Assembly: GCF_021130785.1 (NCBI RefSeq)
Contig: NC_060212.1
Location: forward strand, 149,602,001-149,666,000
Origin: Homalodisca vitripennis
Taxonomy: Eukaryota; Arthropoda; Insecta; Hemiptera; Cicadellidae
DNA: 64,000 bases
Direction: 5' to 3'
Below the pieces are notes generated by a model. It did no database searches and was not told where the DNA came from. It was given only the letters and a program-made list of their open reading frames with translations. A program made the position numbers and the translations under genes. Shown here in pieces: positions 36,241 to 49,385 of this stretch (positions are counted from its first letter, which is position 1; every line of letters starts with the position of its first letter).

Positions 36241-36733
36241 ATATTCGGCTCTACTACAGCTTTTAAATTATTTCACTATTTAGGTAATTAAAACCGTGCA
36301 TTGTTAAAATTGCTATTCAATTTAATCTGATTAAAATTAATGAGTAGGCCTATATATCAAACAAGAAATAACTGAAGTTGTCTGCTGACGCAGAGAACTC
36401 ATTAGGGTCTTCAAACATGGACACCTCTTTTCCTTATTTCTTTGCTTCTCGGGTTACGGTGATGTACGAGGGATTTTATATCTGACATTTTTAACACAGA
36501 GAGGAAACATTTAAAATTAAATGCAGATAAATGTGATATTTCCATTATTATTTTCTAAACATAATATGACGAATTCCTTAGATGTAATAAAAAAAATGCA
36601 GTGAAAAGTATCTGAAAAACTACTTATAAAATAAAAACTAAAATTAAATCAACAATGAATCAAAACACTCGTTATAAAACTCTCAAAACACCTTCTTCCG
36701 TGATTATAATTATACTTATATTATATAAACATA

Positions 36734-36900
36734 CTAGCAGTTACTCCCAGTTTCGCACGCAGTTTCCTGTTGAAAAACCGGACAATATATTCATATATTC
36801 TTTTTCTATGACATAATAAACGGTCATGAGATAATCGATAGTTACTCAAAGCTATTCCAATCTCCTCATCCATTTTATGTTTAAGTTTAAAGAACAGTGT
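36734..36900 (-). mobile_element. Helitron copy 3, 3' end
   Basis: Read on the minus strand it has gattatctca, then gtcatagaaaaagaatatat, then gttttcaacaggaaactgcg tgcgaaac, and ends gtaactgCTAG at 36737-36734 before T. The same ordered blocks precede the CTAG of the 16814-17587 element, and the last dozen bases match copy 2. The inner limit is not clear; similarity fades beyond about 36900. Confidence 0.7.
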
Positions 36901-38955
36901 TTTGGGATCCTGAAGTCATAAAGTGGAACAGTTTTTATAAGATTCGTATTTCTGTCCATCATGCCATAATCATTTATTGATGTTCTCCGACGATATCAAT
37001 AACAATAACAGTTTGCCTCTTTGTCTCAATGACGAAAGTGTATCGTACAACTAAAAGGTTGCTGCGGTCAATATGAGTCTGTTCGGTCGTTTAAATTACT
37101 CCCGGTCTAATCTATTTACGGTTCCACAATTGAATTATGCTGTTGCACTGACCAAAAAAATTGTCTCATATGTTGGTTTCGGAATTAAACTAAGATTAAT
37201 TTTTGGTGGTTAAGTGATTTTGATATTTTCACCAACTAATAAATATGTATAAGGGTACCTATATGCTTCTAGTATAATGGCAAGAGTGTGTTATCCCCAT
37301 TTGCTTTTCTTCAACTACAGTAAAAATGCCATTCATAATGTCAAAGGAGCTAACCAGATTCGATTACCTTATGTGCGAACATTCGCAGCTTTGTACAATA
37401 AGGTACTTTTTACAACAGCGTATAAACAGCATTTCCATGGAATGATATGGTTTATTGATCATTGGCACAATCAAAATTTAAAATATATATATTTCTATAT
37501 TCTTGTATTGGGATTGGAGCTGTGAAAACCAAACCACAGTCTCGGGATATCGCAGATCGCGTCAGTTGAAGCGCACTTTGGACGTATCCAGTTCAGACTG
37601 ACGGCTATTCGAAACCGCACGCAACTGAGAACAGCACACGCACTCTTCGGATGTACTCTACGCACACAACAGCGTACACTTGTGTTAAGCTAAAAATGTC
37701 CTGGTATTATAGTTTTAAAATAAGATCAAAAGTAATTAAATTTAATGATCCAGACCGAGGTGGGATTGCATCAGAATATTTTACTCGTAACCCCTGTGTG
37801 GCGCAAGACATACTAATGTCTTTCTGTACATTAGTATTTCCTTCTTCCAATTTCTATTTCTACTTTAACACCCCCTGAGTATTACTTTCATACACTATTT
37901 TCCGCTCTAGGCGTTACGTACCATCGCCCATAGATAGGTCGAATTGGAATCTAGCCCGCTGTGGAGTTCTCTTATGTACTTCAATGATGGCTTCTCTGAT
38001 ATAATCCCTCTCACGGTTTCCTCTTATTGAAGAAATATTTTTATGAACCGAGGAACTGAACACTCAAATTATTTTTGGTGTTAGAGCTCAAGACGAAGAA
38101 GAAGTGACTGTGATACCGGGTGGTTTATTAAAGAATTCAAATATAAATACCAAATAGGCTTTCTGTTTTCTTAAAGACTTCAGGGAAAATCTCAACTCCT
38201 CTTCAGGTGCTAAGCTGTCCACTTCTATAATAAGATAAATCGCGTCAGTCTAGAAAAGTCTAGTATTAGTATTAAAAGTAAATGCAAGATTCCAAGCCTA
38301 AAGAGTCAGCGTGAGTACCGATTCCTGCTCTATCTTAGGAATTGACGGTGAAAATTGTGGATCCTGGACGACTGATCGTGTTTGGGATGCGTTCGCAGAC
38401 CGACCCTTACAAGTCGAGATTAACTACTTTGGCCAGATGATGCCAATGATGCCGAAGAAAGCAATATTGGCAAGATCGACTCCATATGAGATTAGAACAT
38501 TGTTCCACATAAATCAAGTTCAAATGGCATTATGTGAGTGAGCAACAAATGGGCGAACGAATATCTTTACTTCAGGAACTGCATATTTATCGCCTAGAAG
38601 CAACGATGAAGCAATGGATTAATGTAATTAATCAGATGATTTCCCGTACTGCTTCTAAGCCTGGATTAAGAAAGGTTAAAGAGGGCACTAAACCCTTTCT
38701 GTACAACTCTGATGATGTTACAACTAGACCGAACTATGATACAGGATGGAAGGATCCCTAGCAAGTTGAGGGCAGTCACCTCATATGAGCAGCAGGTTAC
38801 TTTGCAGACAACTCTAGCGGACCGAATCGTATATATGTTGCTCATCCGTTTAGACCATGAGGATCCATCATACTATTGATGTTTTAGATTTATATAAAAT
38901 ACTTTTATATTTAATTTTAATGCCTCTTTTATATATATATATTTTTTATATATTA
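36901..38955. other. Unannotated DNA with moderate-GC frames
   Basis: Frames at 37277-37525, 37651-37878, 38311-38541 and 38534-38761 lie close together on the plus strand. The last two overlap by eight bases and have a fairly balanced amino-acid mix, but I recognise no domain and see no convincing splice or promoter signals. They might be a decayed TE coding region or chance frames. Confidence 0.35.
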
Positions 38956-39051
38956 TATTGTCATCGTAGTTACCCTTAAGACAAATGTAAATATATTTAC
39001 AATATTAGAGTCACAAAAACCCATATTTTTTATATTAAATAAAAACCCATG

Positions 39052-39054
<3 letters not shown>

Positions 39055-39087
<33 letters not shown>
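39055..39087. repeat. (AT)n microsatellite at SINE tail
   Basis: TA run of about 33 bases on the tail side of the SINE, as in the other copies. Confidence 0.93.
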
Positions 39088-39094
<7 letters not shown>

Positions 39095-39371
39095 TCAATA
39101 AACATTGAATCACAAAAAGTACTTGCTCCGCCGGGACTCGAACCCGGATCTCTCACTTGCCGGGTGAATGTGCTACCATTACACCACAGAGCCCTCACTT
39201 TTTACGATTCAATTATTTTGTATTTGGCCGTTTCTTTCACATATGTGTTTAAATAACCAAACTAACAAATGATCGGAAGACCAAATAACCTGTCAAATGA
39301 CTTCTATTTACATTCATTAAATTTGTATAAATGGCAATAGCCGAATTTAATTTATTTCAATAAACATTGAA
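39088..39371 (-). mobile_element. tRNA-derived SINE unit plus partial second unit
   Basis: The tRNA-like head is at 39193-39124 on the minus strand (B box GGTTCGAGTCC, A box TGGTGTAATGG). It is followed by the shared body and head-side flank (atttggccgtttctttcaca, ggaagaccaaataacctgtc). At 39310 a second unit begins with ttaaatttgtataaatggca and stops at 39371 before another (AT)n run. This repeats the dimer arrangement seen at 876-1240. Confidence 0.8.
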
Positions 39372-39567
39372 ATATATATATATATATATACAACTGGAAT
39401 AGAAAATGTTTATTTCTTAAGCGGTCCACACGATATCTCTAAAACTTCAAAAATCTTCATAAATATGTGGACAACATGGGTTTTTTATATAATATAAAAA
39501 ATATGGGTTTTTGTGACTCTAATATTGTAAATATATTTACATTTGTCTTAAGGGTAACTACGATGAC

Positions 39568-41520
39568 TACGAGAAAATAGCAAAATAAATTATTTTGTAA
39601 ACAAGCTAAATACAGTTCAATCATACGAGATTTTACCATGTGGCATATTAGCAAATATAGCTTATCCCTATATTAAAAAGAACAAAATAATAGAATGGAA
39701 AGTGTTTAAACATTGATGACAATATTTGATTCCAACGCACTCGTACAATCCATACTTCTGGAATTTTTATTATATAAACATTGCAATAAAATCTAACTAA
39801 ATGAAAAAATGTGAAAGTATCATATGAAAAGATAAATCAAGAAGACTACCTAATCTGAAGACTTTAAACTGTACATAAAACTTTATTTCTCAGATAGGCT
39901 AGAATGAGTTCTATGATTGAGCATATCTAACCATGAAATTTAGATGAGCGTCATTAAAACCAACGCAGGTGCTACGCAGGATAATGCCAAATAATTCTTT
40001 TCTGTATGATTGTCTGTCTGTCTAAATAATAAATAAATAAAATAATAAATCTACAGGACACTTATGGACTTGAAACATTTCAAACCCAGTAGACCCTGTT
40101 ACATAACACGTGGTGTGGTGTATTCCTACCTTGTTGTTACAATTATCACTCAAATACAACTTAGAACTGTGATTTAAGCGTCAATGGTACGAACCAACAT
40201 GGAAAATATCAGTATAAAGAAGTGGTTAGAATAAGATTTGGGAAAGCGTAAAAAGGCGTCACTTTCCACTTCGATATAACACAAAATGCCTCTCTGCGGT
40301 TAGGCTCTTCGGTGAGGAAAATAGCTTTCAAACCCAAATTTTAAATTGACTATTGACTGAGCCTGCTTACGTTCAATAAATTAAATTATAATTCAATTCA
40401 ATTATAGTTAAATAAATTTAATTAAATTAGCACACCAATGAAATTTGTTCCATAATTTATACGTGAACTGGTGGTAAATCATGCACAATTAAATCCGAAT
40501 ACCAACCAAAAATATGAATGAGTAGCATTTAAAGAAAAGATGACAAAATCGTTATTATTTATAAATAAGGTCTCAATGTTTTAAAACTATTTTAAAAACA
40601 ATACAACACTGCGATTATTTGTCTATTGAATGGAATGACTTTAAATTCAAAATTGAGCATTGCTTTTTTAAATTACTGTAAAATTATCATTATAAATTAT
40701 TATAATTTTTAAAGATGTCTCATAGTTGTCTTGCATATTGTTAGACAAGTCCAAACTATGATGCTGAAATGCCCAATATGCTTAATGAATGACATGCATT
40801 TATGATACGCATGAATGATACGCATTTCATACGGTTTGATTCATAAAAAGAGCAGCAAGTCTCATTAAACTTCTAAAACTCTTTTCGTTCTTCAAAACGG
40901 TGGCAGTGGTTTAAAGTTACAAACGTGAGCTCGCTGAAAGTAGCTTCCTTCTCATTATCTCATTCACTATTTGATATCTGAGATCTCATTTGAACTACTG
41001 AGTTTTCCTAATAGAGCCTTTAATTATATGTACAACTCGACTCTAATGCTCTAATTAAACATTTTCTTATGACACCTTATGAGCAGTCCCGTGATATTAT
41101 AAAAATTAAGACATTTGCGTCAAAAATTATAAATTTATACATATTACTGACAAAATTTTAATGCAATAATAAAAAAATATATAAAGCCGTCACTATATAC
41201 TTCACTTAGTTTTTAGGTTTGGTATTATTTTCGTAGAATACAATTTTATATAAATGTTGACAATTTATTAAATAGAATAAGGATTTATTACTGATTCAAA
41301 TAGTGAGTAGCGACACTCCCAATACATGACACTGTACCGCTTGGTAGCCAGGGGTAATGACGTCATTCGCTTTTTTATTACGCTTAAATCACTTAAACGA
41401 GGTATTTTTTTAACAGTAACAAAGCATTTTAGAAATTTAACCTCGCATATGTAACCGTAAGAAGTATATTTAGTCTTTTCATGCATTTTTGCTCACGTTT
41501 CTGTATTTCTAGACTTATAA
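39568..41520. other. Unannotated AT-rich DNA
   Basis: No gene seen. The minus-strand frame at 41268-41486 has no recognisable domain. A short TGTCTGTC run lies near 40012. Confidence 0.45.
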
Positions 41521-41524
41521 TAGG

Positions 41525-41920
41525 AGAGAATTCTTTATTGGGTAAGTTTAATCTTTAATCCAGCAGGGATCACTTCTGGCTGGTTTATACCTTCTAGTTG
41601 AACCTACTACTGGGCACAGCAAAAACGGATGTGTCACCGATGCAAGGGCAATTCGATAGGTTCCCTAAATATCAGAGGTTCTTGTTAGCCTCAACAAGGT
41701 TGTGCCACCCCCTGCCTGCTTTGACTGGAAAGGCTGGTTCAGAGCTGGCCTCCCCTTCTTCCGGGGGGACATGACTTTGAGATAGTGCCATAATTCTTCC
41801 TCATGGATCTCAATAGGAGGCGGCCCCTTCCCCCTTAACCTTACCCACCTTGAATGTCCTGTCACTCCGGAAGCAGTGCTAAGGTTCTTATAGGACTAAG
41901 TGGAATTAATAAGCTTCTTG
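41525..41920 (-). mobile_element. Interspersed repeat family X, copy 3
   Basis: On the minus strand it contains cctataagaaccttagcact, ggtaaggttaagggggaagg, ggaagaaggggaggccagct, aacctctgatatttaggg, gtcaccgatgcaaggg (in reverse) and ggtataaaccagccagaagt. It ends with cccaataaagaattc near 41532, the LINE-like AATAAAG ending. It is the best-preserved of the separate copies. Confidence 0.75.
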
Positions 41921-43803
41921 TCCAAAGAGAAAAAAAAAACAAAACAAAATTATATCTTTAGTAGGATAAAAGATGATACATTTTACCATGTTCTTTTTTA
42001 TAGAAACAGATTACCAAATAATAACCAAACTACTGAAACAACGGAGTATTAAATGATCTGACAGAACACAACTAATTTTTTTACGAAACTGACTATAAAT
42101 CCATTGACATGAAGCTTTTTCAGTCCTTCAATCTCTTGACAACAAAATCAATAGAGTTCTTTCTTGTTCTATGAGTAACCTATGCATTAGGTTTCAAGTT
42201 TTTACAACCTTTATATCAAGAGGTTCACACAGGCAGTGACACGACTTTAAGAAGAACCAGCTGCGTTCTTTATTAAGGCTGACTTGATTAACCAGTCAAC
42301 ATTACCTTTGAAAATTTCTGAAAAATGAAAGATTAGTATCAGGTACATCCCCCTTAGGTTAATTTTATCTCCAATTATACATAACCTCATTTACCTAATA
42401 TCTATTAAATCTGCTATTAGCGAGGTATAGGTAAAGGTCAATAGGTACAGCAAGCGTCTTAGTTCAGACGGCTAGTTGAATCCCTGGACTAAGATTTTAA
42501 TTATAACTATGGTAATTCTGAAAACAATGCAATTTTATATCGAAAAGTTTTAAACGAGCTATGGAATTATCGTCGTTGTAAACAAAGTTAGAGAAATAGC
42601 TCTTGTTAATGGTGTCTAGCATGTTTACGCATCCCTCGAGACAAGTCATTTCATCTGAGATTATTGTTATCGCTGCAATTTCTCCCTCATCTGCGTCTTG
42701 CATATTTTCAATACTATTAATCTAAGGATTATAAGCAGTAAATACAGTTTCAACCATCAGTAGTACTTAATTTGTAGTCACGTTTGTAACCTTGGTAATT
42801 TCCCTCAAATCAAATGTTAGTAGCACAATGCTCAACATTAAAAATTTTGGTTATGGTTAACTAGACAAATCTCACTCCGAATTTAACGTTAAAAGTCCTT
42901 TGGAGCCTCTTTAAAATATTGTCTTAGCAACGTTGGGAGGGCAACGACTACCTGCATAAGAGTTGCTTTCATTATATAGGACTGATAAGATTTTTTAGTT
43001 TTACATGCGTTTGGCATCACATTGCGTCTCAGTGTCTCTGAAATATTTAAGTCTAAGCTATTTTCGGAATTCGATTGTAAAAACGGATTTCATGTGTGCA
43101 CGATGAGTTCCTACGAACGCAGTTCAACAGTGTAGTATCGTGTTTAAGGCTGCAAGATTATTACGAAAGCCTCAGAATGAGACAGCTGGATGTTGTCGGT
43201 TTCGTTTTGCTGTACTTTGGATATTGTTTGAAAGTTAGGGTACAATTTCTTGAAGTTATTTCCAATTTCCCTTGCTTCCTGAGTGCCATATTTCCATTTG
43301 ACTTCAAATTGTGCATGGAACCTAAGCGAAGCCTGTTTCGCGACACATGGTGTAGCGTACTCCCAACTGGAAATATTTAGGTAATATCCTACAATTGTGT
43401 AACTATGTTCTAGAAGTTAGCTGTTACCTCGATGACTTTGGAATAGGTATTTTCTTTTCAAGCTAGAATAATTATAATTGCTATGCGGAAATAAAGAGAA
43501 ACACTTAATATTCCTGATGAGTAAGTAATTCCTGTTTTATATTTCAGACTGAAGGAAATGAACACTTAAATGTGTTTACTTTGCTCACTAAGAGCCAAAT
43601 AATCTAACGCGTATTTGACATTCTGCCAAGAATTCAAGGCGATAAGGAATCCCAACTTTGCCAAAACAAGATAATGAGATTGGCGCGTTAGAATACACGC
43701 TAACTCTACTTTTTCCAACTTGAATCTTCTCAGAGTTGTTGGCAAGATTTATCTTTCAGATAAACGTAATTGCTTTCTCGCGTTGTTAGCTATCTTTTCC
43801 TTT
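41921..43803. other. Unannotated DNA
   Basis: Frames at 42497-42703 (-), 43096-43380 (+) and 43161-43346 (-) overlap or lack recognisable domains. No element ends found. Confidence 0.45.
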
Positions 43804-43904
43804 CCCCCCCCCCACCCCCCCCCCCCCCCACCCCCCCCCCCCCCCACCCCCCCCCCCCCCCACCCCCCCCCCCCCCCACCCCCCCCCCCCCCCACCCCCC
43901 CCCC
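43804..43904. repeat. (C15A)n array with exact 16-base period
   Basis: Almost pure C, interrupted by a single A at 43814, 43830, 43846, 43862, 43878 and 43894, exactly every 16 bases. The complementary strand is (G15T)n, a strong candidate for G-quadruplex formation, with i-motif potential on the C strand. The array ends exactly where the first copy of the 2-kb direct duplication begins. The proline-rich frame through it (43720-43914) is a translation artefact. Confidence 0.9.
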
Positions 43905-45915
43905 AAAGGCATAAGTTTTATTTCATACATTTATCTTTGATATTATATCCATATTGTATCCATTACGAATTGGATTCAGACTAAATTAAACTGTTATCTC
44001 AATGAGTTTTTAGATTATACAATAGTACAGGTTTGAAATTTAGTTTTTCTGAGAAATAACTCCGAACCCTTCAAGACAAACATGGACAAGGACAAAACAA
44101 ACATACTCCTATTCCCCAAGGCTACCAAACCTCATTATACTGAGATGCGGAGAACATCGGTTTCTAAGAATTATTTGTATTTCCTTCCGTTGCTTCTAAC
44201 AAGATTTTCATTATTTGGAGATCCTGTAGAAATTTTTTTCCCAAAGTTCCCAAAAATTGCTTTATAACGAAAAATTGATTCACACTTTGCCTAATATCTA
44301 CGCAAATCATTCAAATTTTGAGGGTATGTTCAGAGGAAAGACAAGTCAAACCTCAGTAGCGGAGGAAAACACATTGAATCTATGATTTAACTCAGAATTT
44401 TGTATGGAATTTGATAAACTCTAAACTCAAAACCAGAATTATATTGGAAGACGCAAAATTATCGTTGAGACCGACTAGGGTGCAATTCATGGGGACCAAG
44501 AAAGTATTTTTCCTTACAGAAAGCAGGAAGAAGAAAGGCAAATAAATAACTCATCTCTGTCCAGCTTTCTTGTCCCGCTCACATTGTTCACGGTCAAAAT
44601 CAATACACCAATGAAAGGGAAAGTCAGCACAGTACATGATCGAAAATGTATGATAAAAAATGCTATTTATAGAAGAAGATTGAATTTGATAACAGATGGA
44701 GTAATCACATTGAGAGCGGTAAAGTATTAGTAAAGTGTGCAACAAAATATATAACAAGCGTTTTTATGTACAAAAAACACCAAAGGATAGAAAAATTTCA
44801 ATTAATTTTAATTCGGGAAAAATTTACTAAATAAATTCAGAGTTCCTAAGTATCGAGTTCTTAGATGGTTCCTAATGATAAACTAAGTTGCTTCTTTTTC
44901 CATACTTTTCCTAGTTTTTAGCCAAAAATGTTGTTTAAAATTGTGTATACTGAAATACAAAGTGGAACTCAAAAACTTCGTAAAGGTGTCACCAAATTAA
45001 ATTTTTGATTTATAACGAGAGGGGCGGGACGTTATCAGGTGATTCGTGTAGAGTAAGGAATATGGTCAGGTGGTGAGCGGACTGTAAATGAGAGACGTGG
45101 ATAGCATAAATCCAAGGTAACAGGACTCAGCGTGAGTAACCACATTAAAACCAGAGCAGAATTACTCGATCGTAATTACTATGAAGTTTCGGCTATAAAT
45201 ACAGAAATTTACTGCTGTCGCCTGTATCGTATATATAATAGCATACACAATTACTATGTCCTTTCCCATCTAACTAGGACTAAAAATAGGAACGTGCCAC
45301 CATCTGCCCGCTTTGTAGAGAGCTGAACCTCCCATTCTTCCACAGAAATATGACTGAGATTAATGCCAAAATCCTTCGTCAAGGATACTTTGATAGGAGA
45401 CGGCTCCTTCCCGAAACCTCACCCATCCAGTATATCCTGTCACTCCGAAAGCAGCGCAAAAGTCATTTTAAGACTAGCAATATCTAAGCCTCTAAGAGAG
45501 CAAAAACGGGTTACTTCCACAAATATGGGAATAAATAAACTCTCAAATAAAAACACTCAGTCTATCCTCTTTCCTTTTAATTACGTTCTGTGGGTTCCTT
45601 CGATACCCCGTTAATATCGCTTTTGTATTTTGTGTGTGTGAGTTTGAAGAGATAACTTGTACTAATTTTGGTACGATTTATGAGCTGTATAAGTCCATTT
45701 AAGATTGCTTTAATGAAAGATTATATAATTAATATGCTATTTAAATGTGTACAAATATATCTCTTTTAGCAATGCATTATGCTTACATATTATATTTTTA
45801 TTTCTTGATACATGTGTGTACGTGCATATGTGATCACATGCACGCGCCAATGGAACTTTAATGAATCTCTCATAAAATCTATAAAACAGCTAAATGTGAA
45901 ACTCACTACACGAAT
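43905..45915. repeat. Direct duplication, copy 1 (about 2.01 kb)
   Basis: Near-identical to 52904-54889 from aaaggcataagttt to cactacacgaat. It contains no gene; its frames (44082-44267, 44551-44757, 45132-45326, 45363-45614) are not conserved in length in copy 2 because of one-base indels. It includes a copy of repeat family X at 45255-45500 on the minus strand. Flanks of the two copies differ completely on both sides, so the edges are sharp. Confidence 0.95.
45255..45500 (-). mobile_element. Interspersed repeat family X, copy 4 (within duplication copy 1)
   Basis: In plus orientation it shows gtgccaccatctgcccgctt, cctcccattcttcc, gataggagacggctccttcc, cctcacccatcc and gtcactccgaaagcagcgc. 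These align with 41700-41880. The AATAAAG end is not present, so this copy is truncated. Confidence 0.6.
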
Positions 45916-46097
45916 CCTCGATGATTTTATAGTACATTTGGAGAAAATTAAACGAAGAACCTCTTGAAAAGAATGCGGTTTTACTCACATTCTCCCCGAC
46001 TTCTCGAGTGAAGGTTAGCGAATTTCATTTTTTCCGTCTTTTAAATTTTTTCTATTTAAATGGAGTTCTTGTAAGGAGTTAAATGATATTGGAGAAT

Positions 46098-46379
46098 GTA
46101 AGTTTAAAGAGTATAAGAAAGTTTAAATGAATTGGAAGAAAGGAAGAAACATAGAATCTTGAATTTGGAGAAAATGAAAGATAAATTCGGGTTTTACAAT
46201 AATTGCCGAGTTGGAAGATTGTAAAAGTACACTTGCCGAACAGATTTTTTGACTGTTTTGGATGAGAAAAAGATTAAAGAATTGAATAAACATGATAAAT
46301 TACACTTGATTGTTACTGGAAAGAAGACTATAAAAGATAAAGAAATTATAACAATTAAACTTTGTAGAATAAAGTCTTA
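46098..46379 (+). pseudogene. Lysine-rich broken frame, unrecognised
   Basis: One frame reads for about 90 codons with a single internal stop near 46220. The second half, FLTVLDEKKIKELNKHDKLH followed by LIVTGKKTIKDKE, looks more protein-like than neighbouring AT-rich frames. I do not recognise it. It may be a decayed mobile-element protein; chance is also possible. Confidence 0.22.
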
Positions 46380-47304
46380 ACTCTAAAACTTGCAGTCCCT
46401 CCCCCACGTCATAGTACTGTTTTTGATAACCATAGTTGGTGTCTTTCTTCATAGCAAATCACATGGAATATTATCTACAGTAATACCTTTTGTTTCACAC
46501 AAAAATGTGGCTATATTCTAATAAGAAAAAATTCTATAATGCTCTTTTAATGAATTGTGTTGATAAATCTTGATACTCACAAAAATTCCTAAGAAATTCA
46601 TCAATTAAGTCTTGATTATCTTGAAAAGAACGTATAATATGGGAAAAATGTCATAAAAAAACGATTGAAAACTCTCTGTTTGTTTATTTTTTACTTTCTT
46701 TTCAATATCTTTCGTAATTTATATTAAATATGTAATCCCTTACTTTTTTAGTTTTTTGCCGATAGTAAAAACACTCCATTAGACGTTTTTTCTGCAAAAG
46801 ACTTTACAAGTTCTTTGAATTCTGTAATCATTTAAGGAAAGTATCAACTGTTCTTTAAAATGTTTTGGTAATTCGTTGAACTCGTTTAAAATTGTCTTTC
46901 TTTGTAAGTTTTTGAAATGCTAGAAACTGAAGAGAGCTTGGTGAGTTCATGTTGTTTATTTAGTAGAAAAGTTTTTTATTAAAGTACAGTATGTTTTTAG
47001 TAAAAAATGTTTTAAATTGATTAAATTTTATTAAGATAAATCCTTTATTCGTAGCAGATTTGACAACAGTTTACAAAGCACAGCTTAAGAAAGTAGAAGC
47101 TCAGATTTGGTTAATTTTTCATTCCACAGAGTAGATAGTAATGTACCGATCGCTTTTGGAGACGAACGACTGTAGATTCGGTTAACTTTTCATTGAGATT
47201 TGCTGTTGTTATTTCTCAGCTTCCTTTATGGTACATTGAACAGTATTTTACATTGCTTTTCGGTTGGCTCCGAAAGTGCGCCAGGAACCCCATATTACTA
47301 TCTA

Positions 47305-47306
<2 letters not shown>
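46380..47306. other. Unannotated AT-rich DNA
   Basis: No gene or repeat boundary recognised. Confidence 0.45.

Positions 47307-47359
<53 letters not shown>
47307..47359. repeat. (AT)n microsatellite
   Basis: TA run of about 53 bases. Two overlapping frames through it are Tyr-Ile repeats and not genes. Confidence 0.95.
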
Positions 47360-47368
<9 letters not shown>

Positions 47369-48813
47369 CATATTAAAAGAACATTTAACGCTGCAATTTG
47401 TACATTAGTTCAAAAGCACAATGTAGGGAACTTTCATCTGGCATAGTTCTTCAAAGGGAGTATTCGTAGTCAAATTCTGATGTTCTTAGTTTCCTCTCAT
47501 TTTCTAGGATGCTTTCTAAGGTAGATACTTACCTAACCGCAGAAACCTAAAAATGTGAAAACTAATGGTTATTACTTAGGGACTTTAGACACTATAAAAG
47601 TACAAAAATTAAAATAGTGATTAAATTAATTAATTATATGGTTATGCTGTCATAAAATAATGTTTACACAAAGCAAGTGATTAAATTTAATAGGATCTTT
47701 CAATTAAAATGTCAAAACAGACGATGCCTTTCAAGTAACAAAGTGCTTGTTGCCCCTTGCTGTGCTCCATGCTCACTAATGCGCGGATGGATTTTATTTA
47801 AAAAGTAGCGCTGGTTTTTAATCCAAATTTCGTAATAGTCTGTATTTTATACAATTTCATAATAATACTGTTTTTGTTATTTGTCCTTAAACAATCTTTC
47901 AAGTTGGGAAAATTTTTTAATATTAAAGTAAATCACAACATTATGTTTGTTTACTTTTCTTTTAATAATCACTACCTAAGTTAGGCATCAGTAGATTACC
48001 TAGTGGTAAAAATAATATTTTTCATGAAAAATAGAAAATAGCGGCTTGCGGCTAAACGACATATATCTCGACCAAATTTTTAAGATCTTTTATTTTGAAA
48101 TGATGGGTGCTATCAGCCACAGAAGTTCTATCTGACACCCTTTTCCGATCACCCTCTATATATTTCATATAGTGTGGCTAGTGGAAAAGATGTTTATAAC
48201 CAATAACGCCATTAAAAAAATGATAACTTGAATACCTCGGCTATGTTTTAATTATTTGAATATAAATTACTAATTATTTTAATTGCTAGAAAATAAGTTA
48301 CGAATTGAATGACGTAAGAGGTTTACTTATGAATATTTACGAAATGGATTTGATTATGAAAAATCAACACTAATATTTTTAATTAAAACTATCGGTTAGT
48401 TAGTTATTAAATAACTAACTACTGGATTGCGGCTCTAAAAGATCCGATTTACTCTATTCATTCCTGTATACAGTTCAACGGATAAATTAACAATTAACGG
48501 TGTCATGCTAATCAGTTTTTTTTAATGTAATGCTCCCGGGAAAGCCGGATAGATAATATCCTGTTGTCACCTCCACCGATATTGCATATTTATGCGTAGC
48601 GACGGTAGTGGATTGAGGGGGGAGTTCATACCCACCCCGTAACATCGAGATTTATATATTTATCTCTAGAAACTTTTATAACAGCCTTTTGATGACAACA
48701 AACACAGATTTATACAGCATTTTATAAGTAATAATATAATTATGATATCGAAAGAATAAGCAATTGAATACAATTTGTAAAAAATAAAACTGGTTAATAG
48801 TTGTTAAACTGGT
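47360..48813. other. Unannotated DNA
   Basis: AT-rich apart from a GC-richer patch at about 48530-48650 (gctcccgggaaagccgg; cccaccccgtaacatcg) of unknown nature. Confidence 0.45.
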
Positions 48814-48921
48814 TTTATTGTTATGGCATTGTTATTTTTATCTCATTGTTATTGTTATTGCATGGTTATTTGTTATCACATTGTTATTTGTAACGCATTG
48901 TTATTGTTTTCGTATTGATAT
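48814..48921. repeat. Imperfect CATTGTTATT repeat
   Basis: Variants of cattgttatt recur about eight times with irregular insertions (tggcattgttattt, ctcattgttattg, cacattgttatttg, cgcattgttattg). Confidence 0.8.
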
Positions 48922-48989
48922 TACTTCTTGAATTCATATAGATTTTTAATAAGCTGGATTTAGTTGGACGTGGATGTGTTTTGTGCACA

Positions 48990-49385
48990 GCTGCTAGTTG
49001 CTATGCATGATTAATACTGTTGATTATTATAGAATGTTCCACTATCTCCTTGTAATGCTTAAGATATATTTATGTTATTGGTTCTTACTTTTTTATTATA
49101 AATATTTTCGTATGTGTGTATTTACATATATTTATATCATCTTATTATTATTATTGTGTTTATTTATATTACTAATAGTATTGTCATTGGTTGTATACGC
49201 TGTCTCTTCTTTTACTGGGATATCTCTCATGCACGATGGACTCTTGTTTGATTAATGTTGTTGCCTGCTGCCATCCGTGTAATATATAGCTATTGTGTAA
49301 ATTTGTTTCTTCAAACATTGAATGCTTATTGTTATGTAGTTGCATGTAATGGGTTTCCGTTAAATAAATAAATTATCCTGAAAAC
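48990..49385 (+). mobile_element. Possible LINE 3' UTR
   Basis: A T-rich, TTATTATT-containing stretch ends with gttaaataaataaattatcc (49360 region), resembling a polyadenylation-type LINE end. No coding block remains upstream. The hydrophobic 85-codon frame at 48998-49255 is explained by the T-rich composition. Confidence 0.3.

Larger units (their letters stand above)
38960..39567. repeat. 92-bp near-perfect inverted repeat flanking a SINE
   Basis: Positions 38960-39051 and the reverse complement of 39475-39567 match almost base for base, with two or three differences near tttttatttaatat versus ttttttatataatat. The spacer of about 420 bases holds the SINE unit at 39085-39320, a partial second unit, and two (AT)n runs. 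The arm sequence is not found elsewhere in the window. It could be a foldback insertion or an inversion-type duplication next to a SINE. Confidence 0.9.

Noticed and set aside
43720..43914. Proline-rich protein
   Set aside because: It is the translation of the (C15A) array.
48998..49255. Hydrophobic 85-residue membrane protein
   Set aside because: Leu/Ile/Tyr content follows from a T-rich 3' UTR-like sequence.
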